64,000 nucleotides of DNA from Engraulis encrasicolus. Lineage: Eukaryota; Chordata; Actinopteri; Clupeiformes; Engraulidae. The stretch is from the NCBI RefSeq assembly GCF_034702125.1, contig NC_085869.1:20296177-20360176 (forward strand). The letters run 5' to 3'. The first letter of the stretch is position 1. Each line of letters starts with the position of its first letter. The position numbers and the translations under genes were made by a program. Positions 1 through 12,417 of this stretch are shown here, piece after piece. The notes beneath the pieces were generated by a model. That model was not told where the DNA came from, did not search any database, and worked only from the letters and a program-made list of their open reading frames with translations.

Positions 1-140
1 GGCACACCAAATTTCATGTTTAAGCCTTGCTATGCAACACATCAATGGTGTATGTGGGCCAAATGTAATACACATTTGATATGACCTTGAGGGCCGAATA
101 AAACGACACAGCGGGCCAGATTTGGACCACAAGGCTGACC
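1..140. repeat. MITE fragment, same family as 8334-8648
   Basis: The stretch shares the phrases 'acaccaaattt', 'aatacacatttga' and 'gcgggccaga' in the same order as the right half of the hAT-like MITE at 8334-8648. The window edge truncates it, so its ends cannot be seen. Confidence 0.55.
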
Positions 141-263
141 TGTCTGAGCACATTTTTCTCAGATGTGGACGCCTAGATGATTCTGCTGCTGCTGCAATTG
201 GTCTTTTCTTCTTTTTAAAAAATATGCCTCTTACATGCTTTTTGTGCTTGAATGAGATAGGAC

Positions 264-745
264 CATAGAGGTAGAAAATAACACTAGAGGTGACCCCGCC
301 CCCCTTTTTACGGCAATCTGTAGTGGCCATTATCTGTAGGTAGATCAGAGAAATGGAAATTAACGGAGAACGAGGCTCACCTCTGTCAAAAATGGCTTAA
401 TCATGTGAAAATGTCCATCAACACACTATACAAGGACAATAGTTGAAGTGTGTTGCTAACTATGTTCATAAAATATATTATTTGATTTTTAAATGTATTT
501 TATCGACTCATATGATTTAAGTAGATATTTAGCCTGACATTTCAAATCTGGTCTTTGATTAATGTGTTACTTCATATTCACACAGTTTTAGTCAATTTTT
601 TTGACAGGGGTGGGCGTGTTCTCCATCGACTTGCATTGCCTGAAGGTACCTACACTACCTACGGAAGTTGGGAAGCTCCATCTGCCATTTCCCAGTGCTG
701 TCGCAAATTGCTTTGTCCTCTCTAGTGTTATTTTCTACCTCTATG
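264..745. mobile_element. Non-autonomous hAT-like MITE, 482 bp
   Basis: The termini are inverted repeats of about 26 bp, starting CATAGAGGTAGAAAATAACA at 264 and ending with its complement at 745. The element is flanked by a perfect 8-bp direct repeat GATAGGAC (256-263 and 746-753), the target-site duplication size of hAT transposons. It has no coding capacity. It sits inside a SINE, so it is the younger insertion. Confidence 0.8.
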
Positions 746-848
746 GATAGGACAGTTCAAGATGGCAACAGGAAGTGAGTGGGAGGGAGAGGACGGGTCA
801 GGATCGGGAAATGACCTCGGGCCAGACTCAAATCCGGGTCCCTGGCGG

Positions 849-892
849 AGCAGTGCAGTGCAGTGCAGTGCAGTGCAGTGCAGTGCAGTGCC
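849..892. repeat. (AGTGC)n microsatellite
   Basis: About eight copies of a 5-base unit lie at the point where other SINE copies read 'gcgtagcagcccagtgccctacc'. The array appears to have expanded from the SINE's own internal sequence. It ends about 30 bases from the dync1i2-like exon. Confidence 0.85.
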
Positions 893-921
893 CTACCGTT
901 TGAGCCAAGAGAGGACCATCA

Positions 922-1158
<237 letters not shown>

Positions 1159-2369
1159 TTACGAACTCAGCATTAAGTCCTAGGGTGCGTTTCTCGACAG
1201 CATCGTTGCTAAGTTAGCAACATACTTGGTTGCAATGCAATTCCCCCATTAGAAATGCCCTCTTCCACCACCATGTGTCTAGAATCTCACAGCATTTGAC
1301 GACCAACAACAAAGAGACACAGTGACAACACTGCATGATGCTGCCAGTGCAGTTTTGACAGGGGAGCGTGTGGGCATGGGGGTAGGGCGGCGCTGTGCTG
1401 CATATGCGGTGGGTGGTGTGGTGGAGAGGGTGGTGCCCAGATCCCGTAGGCGGCAGGCAGGCCGTCCGGGCATCCCCCTGACCACCTGGTCTGGAGCACC
1501 CCTTTCTTGCCGGGAATGCCCCCACCCCATTCAAGCCGTCCTTTGTCAGCCCGCCTCTGTGTCTGAGCCTGTGCCCGCCCGCCCGCCACCGCACTCTCCA
1601 GCAGATTAGGTGGATAATTTCAAGAGTCACTTTTGTCTAGCCGCATACAGAATTAATCTGCTCTCCATTGGCGCACAGCACCTGACCCTTTCAGCCTGCC
1701 TGAGGGGGCCACTTCAAGACATTGGTCTTAATTGCACTACTTAAGGAGTGTCAATTGGTGCGTCCCCCCCCCCCTCCCTAACCCCGCCTGAATGCCGCTT
1801 GAGGAAGTAGCCTATTTTTTTTGCCTCTGTGTGGCCTGTGTGTTTAGGGCACTTCTAACACAAGGCCTTCAGAGGATTCAGCTGATGAGGCTGTGTGTAA
1901 TATATTTAAACAAACAAGACAGACCGACTTGACTGTGACAAAGACATCAACTGCAAAAGATCAATTCAGATTAACACAAAAATAAAAGATGCACAGGGGT
2001 TTGACAAAAGGACCAATAACTAAACTAACACACCTTAATTAAACAAAATTATACACACCTTAATTAATCAAAATACTAACCATGAACTCACAATGACACA
2101 GTACATGCATAATTCTTGTTTGTTATTGCCATTTATAAGGGTTTACCCCACGCACTTTACTCCCAATGCGGCCAGCAGCCACCTCGACAACCATTAACTT
2201 ACCTACCACCTTAACAGGGTCCACAGCAAAGATTACTAAATGATTTTCTGCTGTGCCTATAAGGTCTGTATACTTTTAGGTAGTTTCACATGTCACATTT
2301 CATATGGAACTGTGCAACTTATTTTACAGTGATGAAAATCATGCGTCTCTGATTCTGACTGGCCCCCCC

Positions 2370-2440
2370 CCCCCCCCCAGAATCGAACCCGGGTCACCGG
2401 CGTAGCAGCCCAGTGCCCTACCGTTACAGCAACGGTAGGG
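2370..2440. mobile_element. SINE fragment with tRNA B-box-like sequence
   Basis: It contains 'agaatcgaacccgggtcacc' followed by 'ggcgtagcagcccagtgccc', the strongest match to the shared SINE family seen elsewhere in the window. A run of C precedes it. It is not a tRNA gene, because no A box or cloverleaf is present. Confidence 0.6.
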
Positions 2441-4959
2441 CAGACTGACAAATATTCTGCACTAAGCACTACTTATTTTTGAATTTCTACATTCTGTCCT
2501 CTGTGCGATGCACGGTTGAATGCACATCACCACTTCACCACTGCCACGTGGTCCTATGATTATACCCTGGTCCAGCCAATTTAGGGTTCTTCGATCACCA
2601 ATCCCTAATCATGATCAAAATCAATATCAGTCAAATATGTTCTTTTTATGTCCCAGTACTGCTTAAAACAGTTTATACGACCTCCAAAACAAGTATATCC
2701 AGAGGTGAGCACATGTAAAGAATGCTGACCCGTATTAGCCTCGTTGACGAATGAGGAAATGAGACCACAGTCAACACAAACAAAAAACATCAGATCTATA
2801 TAGGCAGGCAATGCAGAGGCAAGATAGGCAATGTAGCTACTACGCAAAATAGCCCTCACTTTGGTTAATGGTCAATATGCATTCAGCAAACTGGCCAGTC
2901 ACCCTCTGATATTAGTGGGCCACCAACATAAATGGTGAATAGGCAAGAGTGACAGACCCTCTGAAACTGTGATATTATGACTGAGTGGTCATTTTCTAAA
3001 CATCAGTGTCAATTTTAAACTGAGTGTGTGCATGCGTGTTAGTTTTTTATTTGATTAAACCAGGAAGAAGAGGGGACAGCTCCCCGCCATACCATGTTGA
3101 CTGTTGCGAGAAGGGCAACACATTTTACCACCTGCCAACCAGCCAAAGGCTGGTGAAAATTCAGTTTCGCTGGTAGAAAAGAAAACGTACTAGCCACTTT
3201 GAACCATTAGTGAGTGTGTGTTCAGCTAATAAGACAAACGTCCACTAGCCATTTTGAATAGTAATGCGATGTTCATTTAGAGCACTGACTGTGAGGCCTA
3301 GGTCTTCCCACAGTTCTGATAATGGCCAAGGGCCAGGGATGACTGTAGAAACATGACAATAGCTATAGAAATAGCACCTGTATGACAGATTGTCATGCAC
3401 AGGTGTCATTGTGTGAACATTCTGACTGTTTGTGCAGTAGCACAAGTGCATGTGCTTACTCCATATCCAAATCATCACAATTTCATTTGTATGAAGCTTT
3501 GGGAAGGAATAACCACATTTTGTGGCTGACTGTTGTTCATTACAATCTTAAAATCCATATAATCATATAATCATTCAACTAATAATCAGAAGTTATCGCA
3601 CTATCGTATGTTTCATGACACAGTTGACCACCCCATGCTTCATAGCTGGCATATGACGCCACACCCAAACAAGTCACAAGCGGGCAGCTGACTTAGCTTA
3701 CACTTGCTTCACTTCCACCACAGTGTGAAAAATATGCTAACGGTATTCTATGGACAGCTAGACTAGCAAGTCAAGATGCTAACGCGTCAAAGCAACTAAC
3801 CGTGAACTTCTGCATGTTTATCTTGCCATTTGTATACCATACACACATTCCACAATGACATGGTATTACTTCATTAGGGAACTGGTAAAATAGTTGTCTC
3901 AACGAATGTGATGTAGCTGGCAGGATCTCAAAGCAATTGTCTAGCCACAGTTAGCATAGCAAACAATACCCCATTTCATTCATCTCCAGTTGAGTAAATT
4001 ACTGACCCCCTAAAACGAAAGGTTTGCTCTTCTAAACAAGTCATGTGCTTGCTCGGTATCAAATGAAACTGCCCCATTAAACAGAGGGGGATATAAAATA
4101 CACAATAACGTAAAAGCCTTCGCGGAAGGCTAGCTGAAATCTGGTGAGTATGGGTAATGTCAGCGTAAACACAAATAGACGTTATGTCTCAGCTCGCCTT
4201 CGTCATTTATGCACGTTCCTACATTACTACGGCCAGTTAAGTGCTTTAAATTGATAAACTACAACTTACCAAACACGTCCCGTGACTCTAATTTCCCTAG
4301 GGTACAACTGTGCTAATATTGCCGATAACTTTTCCAGACTGCAGATGTGGATGGACTGCAATGCTACGGGTACCTTCGAGGCACAAACTGTTACGAAGTT
4401 ATTAAAACGCACGCTAGTGTTGGGTTGCAGACTTGCCTCACAACTTTCGATAGGCCTACTAAATTCGACAAATCCATAGTTCTAAATAATAAGTCCCTGG
4501 ACACGTGTATTGTGTTGAAACATACTAGATAGACAATGATTTTGAAATTCAGTATGGATCATTAAATCAATTAAACTAACATTTGCAAAAATATGGCCTG
4601 TTGTTGGCTACTGAATCCAAAGTGACAGCTCTAAAAGAAAGGGTTGTAGCAAAATGACAGCAGGGGACGCTAGAAACAAAGTTGCCGTTCAAGACAAGTG
4701 CATCAATGTAGGCCAGTGTGTCAGTGCTTTGTTTTTTGTCAAGACTGACTATGCCCCGCTGTTGCATTTCAGATTTCTTGGTTCAGTTATAGCATACTGC
4801 AAAGGCTATTCACATAGCAAAAATGCAATTACTTTGCATAAAGAGAGTACAAATAGTTTTCAAAGTTACATGGTGAAGTTGGCAGATGAAAGCAGCACCA
4901 GCCCTACCACAGTAGTGAAATGTACTCTAGGCCTATTGTATAATTTACTGAAAATTCAC

Positions 4960-5045
4960 AACCTTTTCCAACTTGGGGCCCACTTGAAAATGTCCCAAAC
5001 TACTTGCGTTTCACCTCTGATCAAATAAACAACAGAATGCTAATA
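4960..5045. repeat. MITE fragment (family of 30110-30325)
   Basis: The phrase 'ccttttccaacttggggccc' followed by 'acttgaaaa', 'cacctctga' and 'aataaacaac' matches the left half of the hAT-like element at 30110-30325. Only one end is present. Confidence 0.6.
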
Positions 5046-5245
5046 GTCTACACTACAACATTCAGGCTATTCCTCTCATTTTAAAGACACACTCAGTCTC
5101 AGCTATAATGTTATAGTGTACATATACAGATAATTCAGTAGAGATGTTTTGAGAAGGACACCACTGAGAGAGGTGGTGCTTAGTTGAAATTAAAGGGCAT
5201 TGTTATTAGTCTATGTTATTTTTTTAATACTGAGAGTTAGGACGA

Positions 5246-5327
5246 CTTATGATGAGGTCAAGGGGGCGTTGTGGGGCTTATGATGAGGTCAAGGGGGCGT
5301 TGGGAGGCTTATGATGAGGTCAAAGGT
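5246..5327. repeat. 31-bp tandem repeat, about 2.7 copies
   Basis: The units start at 5246, 5277 and 5308, each beginning 'cttatgatgaggtcaa'. The first two are almost identical. The array runs into 'aaggttgagaacccactg', a hAT-like MITE terminus, so it may be internal to a decayed MITE that includes the fragment at 4960. Confidence 0.85.
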
Positions 5328-6107
5328 TGAGAACCCACTGCTGTAGCCTAATCTTGGGGTGATGAGTTGGTGCTGAAGTTTGAAGGGCTCTGTCCCAATG
5401 CAAACTACTTGGGTCTGTTGTTTTGGTAGGTGTTCAAGCACTGTAACATGTGGCATGAATCTATGAAGCTACCACAACTTTAAACCATTGAAGCTTTATG
5501 ACCATGTAATATGTGGACAATCAAGAAAACAGCATACAAACAAGTGAGAGGCATCTAGCCACAGGCATCTCGCCTCAGGCCATTTCTTTTGCAGACCTCC
5601 CGCCACAGGCCACCTCTCACCACAGGCCTGTACCTCCCCCGGAAGTGACATTTTTGCCCGAAAAGTGAGTCTGTGGCAGCATTTTTTTCTTATCAAGTTG
5701 CCAATTTGTTCATTGCGAACTCACCATACCACAGATAATGAGTGGGGGGAAATCAAAGAAAAAAAATAAGAAGGTAACATAAAAATCCCTATGTGGCCAA
5801 TAGGTCTACCACCATTAAGGATATGTATTTTCTGTTGAACATAGCAAAAGTTAATAGTCTTTTTTATATCTCAAACTGATCTAATCACACATTTTCACAT
5901 TATATTAATATCATAACCTAAACCTAACAATATTCATCTATCTTGAGCTAAACCAGATTAGTGGCAAATTTTCTAAACCAGAGTGTGAAAACACCGCCCC
6001 AACAGAAATACTGTTGTGGTCAGGGGTGTGAAATCACTGTGCCTCAGGGCAACCGTATCTCGTGCCATTCGTGAAATCCTTACGCAGGGCTAGCCTACTT
6101 GAACATC

Positions 6108-6260
6108 AGTGTTGGGCAAGTTACTCAAAAACTGTAATGTATTACTGATTACAGGTTACTGTCTTTTTTAAAGTAATTCACTGCATTAGAATAGTATATA
6201 TTTAAAATGTGAGGCATTACACTACTTTTGCATTACTTCAGTTACTTTTGCTGAAATAAC
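6108..6260. mobile_element. hAT-like MITE, left end
   Basis: It begins 'cagtgttgggcaagttactc' and continues with the 'taatgtattactgattacag' type of sequence typical of a widespread vertebrate hAT-like non-autonomous family. A right terminus was not found, so it is probably truncated. Confidence 0.5.
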
Positions 6261-6314
6261 CTAGGGATTTGGCGATTTACAGTTTAGGCCTAAATCAAGC
6301 TTGATGAGTCATGA

Positions 6315-6542
<228 letters not shown>

Positions 6543-6727
6543 GCAAGGAGTACAAGCGGAGGACGGCCAACAAGAGTGTTGTGCCCAAACCTGCGCCATG
6601 AATGAGAGGAATGGCAACTCCATGTACGTTGACCACACAGAGAATAAGGTTGTACCCCAAACTGTGATCAAGGACTGTGGCACCATCACAAGTGCTGCTA
6701 AGGTACCTGACTTAAACCACCTCAATC

Positions 6728-6820
6728 CTCCCTTCCCTTCCCTTCCCTTCCCTTCCCTTCCCTTCCCTTCCCTTCCCTTCCCTTCCCTTCCCTTCCCTTC
6801 CCTTCCCTTCCCTTCCCTTC
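6728..6820. repeat. (CCCTT)n microsatellite
   Basis: About 18 copies of a 5-base unit form a strand-asymmetric pyrimidine tract. Confidence 0.95.
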
Positions 6821-6869
6821 CTCTCTACCAGTCACTTCCAAACCTTCTTTCATTTGACAATAATTCCTG

Positions 6870-8325
6870 ATTTGGTAGCTCATTCATTGTCACAGACGGT
6901 GCTGGAGTTGCTTGTGTCTCCCAGGGTTTTTACACTCTTTGGCAATTAAAAAAAGAAAAAAAAAACGTATCCAAGATTCATTACAATCAGTATGTTTACA
7001 TGCACATCATTCTGTATAGACAACATGCTGTATTTCATACAAAAATCCAGGTGGGCAGTTGGGAAGTTGGGTAATTCAGTATTTCAGTTCTTTCCCTAAA
7101 CCCCTGATGTCAACAAACAATGACAAAATGCTCATAAACACATTGCTGGTAGTAGTGAAACATATTTTTATTTTGTATTTATTTTAATGACTGTCTGAAA
7201 GACTGCAGTATGGAGTGCTACAAGGAAGTTGAACGGTAGAGTACAAGTAGGCTATAGTATAGTTAAGTAGCCTACGCACTGTAGGTTTGCAGACCATTCT
7301 TTTTCTTTTTTCTGTGGTCTTAAGCACATTTTCAGTCGAGTCTTTTTTTGTATCTATTCTACATTTCAATATTTTGTATACCTCAATTGATGACAAACTT
7401 TCTTGATTGTGTATCAACTGTCTTTGAAAACACCTCCTCCACAGAAATAGCATTGTGGTAAGGAGTGTGAAATCACTGAGCCTTACGTGAGAACAGAAAC
7501 CTTTAGGCATATGCCTGCCTAGGTAGGCATATTTAATTTCAACCCGACAGGGTGGAAATCTTTTTTTCTATAGTTACTGAGAACATACACTAAACAGCAC
7601 ATTTGAAATTGGTTTCTGTACTTTTGGCTATAAGCCTAAGTTTCAAAAATGGTCAAAATCAGACACTAATAACATTCAATTGTATCTCACTATTGTTTCA
7701 CGATAATGGTTTTACATTGTCATACGTAATCTCGTGAAGAGCAATTGGGGGCAACATGTTCTCAGCATATGAGCATGCGGTGTCTCATCTAGCTTTATCG
7801 TGCAGCTTCATACACCACAAAACTAGACCACTGTTTATTCAGTTAGAACAGGAAAGCAGCTCAGACCCAGCACGCGGTGCAAATGGCTTAGCGGTGTCTG
7901 CAGGTGGGAGTTGAAACACATACAGCGTATAGCGATACCATTACCAGCACTAGTGTTGTGTCTCATTGCAAAAAATGTATTGTTCAGTTATCTTAAAACA
8001 GTAAGATAGAGTAATGATAGTAATTGTATTTTTTATTTTATTTTATTGTACTGTAAAAAAATGTGTTAAAGTGTGATTGTGTTGTGCTGAAATGTGCAAA
8101 ATTAATGACACTTCAGAAGGAACAAAGTATAACAATGCACACAATGGAATCAGTATTTCACTAATGCACCTTTGCAAAGGCATTAGATATTCATAGTAAG
8201 AAAAGCTAAATGAACAGAAATATTTATTTTGATAGATGAAAAAGCGTAATATACATAATGACTGATACATAACACAGTCTCTTTTGGTGGAGGTAAAATG
8301 CCATTGGCATACTGATTTGAATTAG
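6870..8325. other. Intergenic sequence
   Basis: No gene is seen. A segment near 7430-7490 ('acagaaatag..ttgtggt..gtgtgaaatcactg') is a diverged copy of 5996-6050, so an old low-copy repeat is present on both sides of the PABPC fragment. Confidence 0.45.
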
Positions 8326-8333
8326 GCCTACAT

Positions 8334-8648
8334 TAGGGGTGTCAAACTCAAATTGACCGAGGGCCAGAATAAAAATATGGTACGAAGTCGAGGGCCGAAC
8401 TCAAGATTTATTTGTAATAAATGGACTAAAATCCTGCAGGCACGCACTTACTCATACTTAAATTTCACACACACTGGCACATATTGTATTGCATAGGAGT
8501 GTGAGCTGTGTCATTAGCCTGGGCCCGCTCATACTTCTGAGAAACACCAAATTTCCAACTGAAATACACATTTGAAATTATCTCGCGGGCCAAATAAAGT
8601 GACTCCGCGGGCCAGACTTGGCCCCCGGGCCTGAGTTTGACACCCCTG
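8334..8648. mobile_element. Non-autonomous hAT-like MITE, 315 bp
   Basis: The termini are TAGGGGTGTCAAACTCAAAT at 8334 and the complement of CAGGGGTGTCAAACTCAGG at 8648. They are flanked by a perfect 8-bp duplication GCCTACAT (8326-8333, 8649-8656). The element lies 131 bases downstream of the stop codon of the CD2-like gene. It holds the first AATAAA visible on that gene's transcript strand (8407-8412), so it may supply its polyadenylation signal. Confidence 0.85.
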
Positions 8649-8778
8649 GCCTACATCATTGACTAACATCAAAAGTGTAGATCATGACTGGGCATGTTTT
8701 AGTGATACAATCGTGAACAAATACAATGTGTATCACATAGTCAGTGAAATGTCAGTGAATTCATTAGGCCAATGTTCA

Positions 8779-10721
8779 TCATTTCATGTGCATATAATTG
8801 TTCTGAACGAGACCTTGTCCAGTTTGGCTGTTGTTGGGTAAGTGAGCCGGCCTCACTCTGGGTTTTGGGATCTCAGGCAGCGGCCCTCGATCTCTCCGGG
8901 GCGCTTTCAGGGGAGTCTGGTCTGTTGGCTGGCTAGGCACGTTGGACAGGTTGACCAGTCTCAGTTCCCTTTCTGTGAGGAAATACAACCAACAAGTCAA
9001 GACAAGACAAACCAACAAGCCTGATCAAGCAGGGGCACACAATAAATTGTTTTCTTTACGTGCAGAAATCAGAAACATTTAACTGAAATAACTGAAATAT
9101 AATCAATTATAATTGGTTCATACTTTAAGTAAAATATATCTCAAATGTTTGTACATGTTGCTTACCTCTCTCTCGTCTCTTTTTATGTTTGCAAATGCAG
9201 CACACGATACTGAGGATGGTTAGGAAAACAATCAGGCCTCCTCCAGCGCAAATCAACACGAACAGCCAAAAAGGAATGCCAAAAATTCCATCTGTGGAAG
9301 TAACAAAAGAATTCAGTGACGACAAAATAACCTGATATGAATTATCTGTGTGTTGAGCTGTCAAGAACAAAGACAGTACCTGAGGTTGGCAAGGGGCAAG
9401 AAGGCCTCACATATTGACTAGTCAGATTGGGTCCATTTTGAGCAACACAAGAGAAATGATCATTTGACTTCAATTCTGTTAGGTTTAAAACCAGGGTTGT
9501 GTTTTCTTTTCCGTGATGTGTCTTGCCATTGCGGCTCCATGAGAAAGCCACTCCAGTAGTACCTACACATGTCATGGTCACAGTGGCTTTGTCACATTTA
9601 TATGTCACTCTGAGTGTGTTCTTTGTTTGGCCTGCACCTACAGGAAAAAAGACCTATTAAATATACAGGGCATATTAACATAGCAATAACAAAGTTGTCA
9701 ACGCGGAACAAGAACTATTATTCTACAAACATGGAGATATACAGACCTGGGCATCGAGGTTGGACTTGATCACTGACTTGATTGTTGACTGTGCAAGAGT
9801 ATTCATCTCCATCTTTGAAAATATCTGATGTCAGAATCAGAGTTTTGTCTTTCTGTGGAACCACTTTTTTGCCGTTCCTGTGCCATATCACATCCAATTC
9901 TTTGCGACCTCCATGTTTGCATGTCAAGACTGGGAAAGCCCCCGGGCCCTTACATGTAGAATCCACTTCAGGTTTCTTCACTGGTTCTAGAAAATATAAG
10001 AAGAAAACAGCACTGCAAATGTATATACTATGCCCTATATAAAAACACATCAACAACAAAATATAGTGACTTAGTTGTACAGCTATGGTTGCATTTACCT
10101 TGGATAGATGCCTTGCAAAGGACCTGGGTTATTTCATGACGGTGTGTACCATGACTGCTATGAACAGTAACTGTATAGTCCCCATAATCTGTCGACTTAA
10201 CATTGTTTATTATAAGGGATCCATCGGATTTAATGTTGAGCTTGTTGTCTTTCACGTTGTGACGTCCTTTGTCAGAGTACATTTTCTCAGAGTTATGTGT
10301 CCATTTCAAATGATCATCCTTTCTCAGGCTGTCGTATTTGATTGGGATGATGACATTGTCACCCAGTGCGCTGGTAATGCTACAAGGAGCTGTAAAGACA
10401 AAACGGATGAAAATGCACACTTTCAACCGACTTGAACTTGAAACAGTTCTTCCCTTTTCCCCCATAAAACACCTTGCCTTGTTTAAGTAAGTCCCTGCTA
10501 AATACAGTACTTTTGCTTTGCTGATTCTGATCCATAACCATCATAGAAATAAAAACAAATAACTTTCAACAAACACAATCATTTTAAATAATAATAAAAC
10601 AAAACCTAAAAAAAACAGAACACACACACACACACAAAAATCCCACAATATTTGACTCACCTGCTACTGAAAATGAAGTATAGTAATAAACAATATGAAG
10701 GAGGATTATCAAAAGCTGCAT
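8779..10721 (-). CDS. CD2/SLAM-family immunoglobulin receptor, CD2-like, three Ig domains (6 exons)
   Basis: Likely a type I leukocyte membrane receptor. Exons, in transcript order: 10661-10721 (start MQLLIILLHIVYYY, signal peptide), 10099-10389 (V domain), 9747-9986 and 9380-9637 (two C2 domains), 9166-9291 (membrane helix IFGIPFWLFVLICAGGGLIV), 8779-8972 (tail). All borders are GT/AG, all introns are phase 1, and the spliced frame is 1170 bp (389 aa). The V domain (WTHNSEKMY..DYGDYTVTVH) lacks both canonical cysteines, as in CD2, CD58 and CD48. Each C2 domain has cysteines at its edges as well as the core pair. The tail is basic, then proline-rich (GPLPEIPKPRVRP, close to the SH3-binding end of mammalian CD2), and ends with YMHM at residues 385-388. 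CD2 and CD58 have two Ig domains, so the third is unusual. Family assignment is strong; orthology to CD2 is inference. Confidence 0.85.
10621..10635. repeat. (CA)n tract
   Basis: A short dinucleotide run in intron 1 of the CD2-like gene. Confidence 0.8.
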
Positions 10722-10923
10722 TTTTGAAGAACTGGCGCTTCTCGATTGAGGTCAAAGAGGTCTGTGGCGACTGCAGGGTGTTACTGCTTGTGGCTTATTG
10801 ACATGGAACACGTCATTTTTAGAAAACGTAGGGGTGTATACTACAAGTGATTGCTTTTGTCAGAAGGTTTTTTTCCTCTTTTCTTTGAAGAAGGACCCAT
10901 TTCTTACAGTTAACCCTCCATTT

Positions 10924-11109
10924 CAGTGGTTTTCAACCTTGGTTGAGTGTAGGCATAACTTTTTCGCAGCCAAGATGCTAAGGCACATCCCCAAACACAC
11001 GTTAACTGAAAATAAAAGCCTATTGCTTATATTAACAATGTACACAGTACAGTAATTCTATAATTTTCCACAGCACTCCAGATGATGGCACAGTGATTGA
11101 AAAGCACTG
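10924..11109. mobile_element. hAT-like MITE, about 186 bp
   Basis: It begins CAGTGGTTTTCAACCTTGG and ends in the near-complement 'attgaaaagcactg'. The flanking octamers CTCCATTT and CTCTACTT differ at two positions, consistent with an old target duplication. It lies in the upstream region of the CD2-like gene and is absent from the duplicated upstream copy near 17.7 kb. Confidence 0.7.
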
Positions 11110-11604
11110 CTCTACTTCACAACATTGCCCTCGGGCAACACAATGTTTTTGAAGGCCTCATTCCTATACTAGTCTGTGTCTCTTTAAATAATCAAAACCA
11201 ATCAGAGTGCTAAAAAATACACAAAAGTAATATTTGAGAAAGATGAAAGTTGTGAAGTTGTGAAGTAGAAAGATGATGCACAATAAATTTGTACAACCTA
11301 GCAATTGTAGGGGAGATAAACAATAAAATATCCAAAAATTAACCCATGAAAGAATGTCATGCATAACCAATATGTGTGCAGTAGAGGGTTAACACCTTAG
11401 AAGAACAACCATCGTGCGCAGAAGCAGGTTTGGATGTTTGAGGCCTATGCTTATTTGCCAAATGTGACTGTCACTCTTTTTCTTTGAGGCACTTGGCTGA
11501 GATAACACCACACAACAGCATGTTTCAGCCTCCCTTTTTGATGTCTCTCGTTACCAACAACATATTAAGACGTGGGAGTTGATGCAGTTTATAGCGATAT
11601 TAAC

Positions 11605-11920
11605 TGCGGTAATGTTTTGCTACAAGGGACTGTAAAGACAAAACGGATGGAAATGCACTTTCATCTGACTTGAAATAAAACCCTTCTTCCCTTTTCCTAA
11701 AGCACAAATAGCATATGATGGTTAAAGGATTGGTCTACTTGTCTTACTTGTAAATGTCCTCCTCAAGCAAGACTTGCCTTGTTCAAGTAAGTCCGTGCTA
11801 AATACTTTCGCTTTGCTCATTCTGATCCATGGATTTATTAACAACCATGATATGAATCAAACATTTTTCAACACAACACAAAACAATAGACAATGTACCA
11901 TGCGCAGTGACTTCTGACAC
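11605..11920 (-). pseudogene. Duplicated start of CD2-like exon 2 plus intron 1 sequence
   Basis: 11620-11700 closely matches 10370-10470: the phrases 'ctgtaaagacaaaacggatg', 'aaatgcac' and 'ttcttcccttttcc' recur in the same order. 11770-11840 matches 10480-10530. It represents the first few codons of the V-domain exon with its acceptor and part of intron 1. The rest of the V exon is missing to the left, where sequence resembling the end of the parent upstream region begins. This marks the junction of a tandem duplication near 11600. Confidence 0.75.
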
Positions 11921-12039
11921 TCCTGGACACTTTAATTGGTCACTTGGTCTTGGGCTGCTCTGTACCGCTCAGCTAAGGCACATGTGATATATCACTGGGA
12001 CACTTTTTCTTTGTACACTTTATAATTTTATGTTGCTGG

Positions 12040-12240
12040 AAGAGAACTGCGCTCGTCCAGCACAAGCCATCTGGCTCTGCCATCCAGCCGCTCGAGGTAC
12101 TCCCAGTCAAGACTGTTCTCCGTTGTTGTACCCAAGTGGTGGAACGGTCTCCCAGAGGCAGCAATACTAAGCACATCTCTTGCAGCATACAAGAAACAAG
12201 TAAACACCTTCCTCTTTTGTGAGTATCTACTAGACTAATG
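12040..12240 (+). pseudogene. 3' end of a LINE ORF2 (non-LTR retrotransposon remnant)
   Basis: The plus-strand reading VPKWWNGLPEAAILSTSLAA followed by YKKQVNTFLF and a stop matches the conserved C-terminal motif of CR1/L2-type LINE ORF2 proteins ('W..LP...R...S...FK..LKT.LF'). The upstream frame is interrupted. It is a dead fragment inside the duplicated intron 1. Confidence 0.7.
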
Positions 12241-12417
12241 CTTGAGCTGGCCTAGCCCCAGGGCAGACTCTTGACATGATATGTGTATGTGTGTGTGTGT
12301 TGACTCTTTATTTAAAAAAAAAAAAAAACCCTTCTTTGCAACTGCACTTGTTGTTCTGTAGGCTATATTTCCTGTGCACTTTGTATTTGCTTGTGATGTT
12401 GGCTATGATTATGTCCT

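Larger units (their letters stand above)
186..905. mobile_element. tRNA-like SINE copy, interrupted by a MITE
   Basis: The parts 186-263 and 746-905 read as one SINE once the MITE at 264-745 is removed. The shared family signature is 'gacaggacagt..aag', then 'gagtgggga', then 'aaatccgggtccc', then 'ccctaccgtt'. Other copies lie near 2370, 39690, 49350 and 57935. The 'cgaacccgggtc' segment seen in the 2370 copy resembles a tRNA B box. The right end stops about 20 bases short of the splice donor of the dync1i2-like exon. Confidence 0.6.

Noticed and set aside
2380..2410. tRNA gene suggested by 'cgaacccgggtc'
   Set aside because: Only a B-box-like word is present; there is no A box or acceptor stem, and the same phrase recurs within a SINE family.
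4654..5028. 124-codon plus-strand open frame
   Set aside because: There is no recognisable domain, and its 3' part is a MITE fragment.
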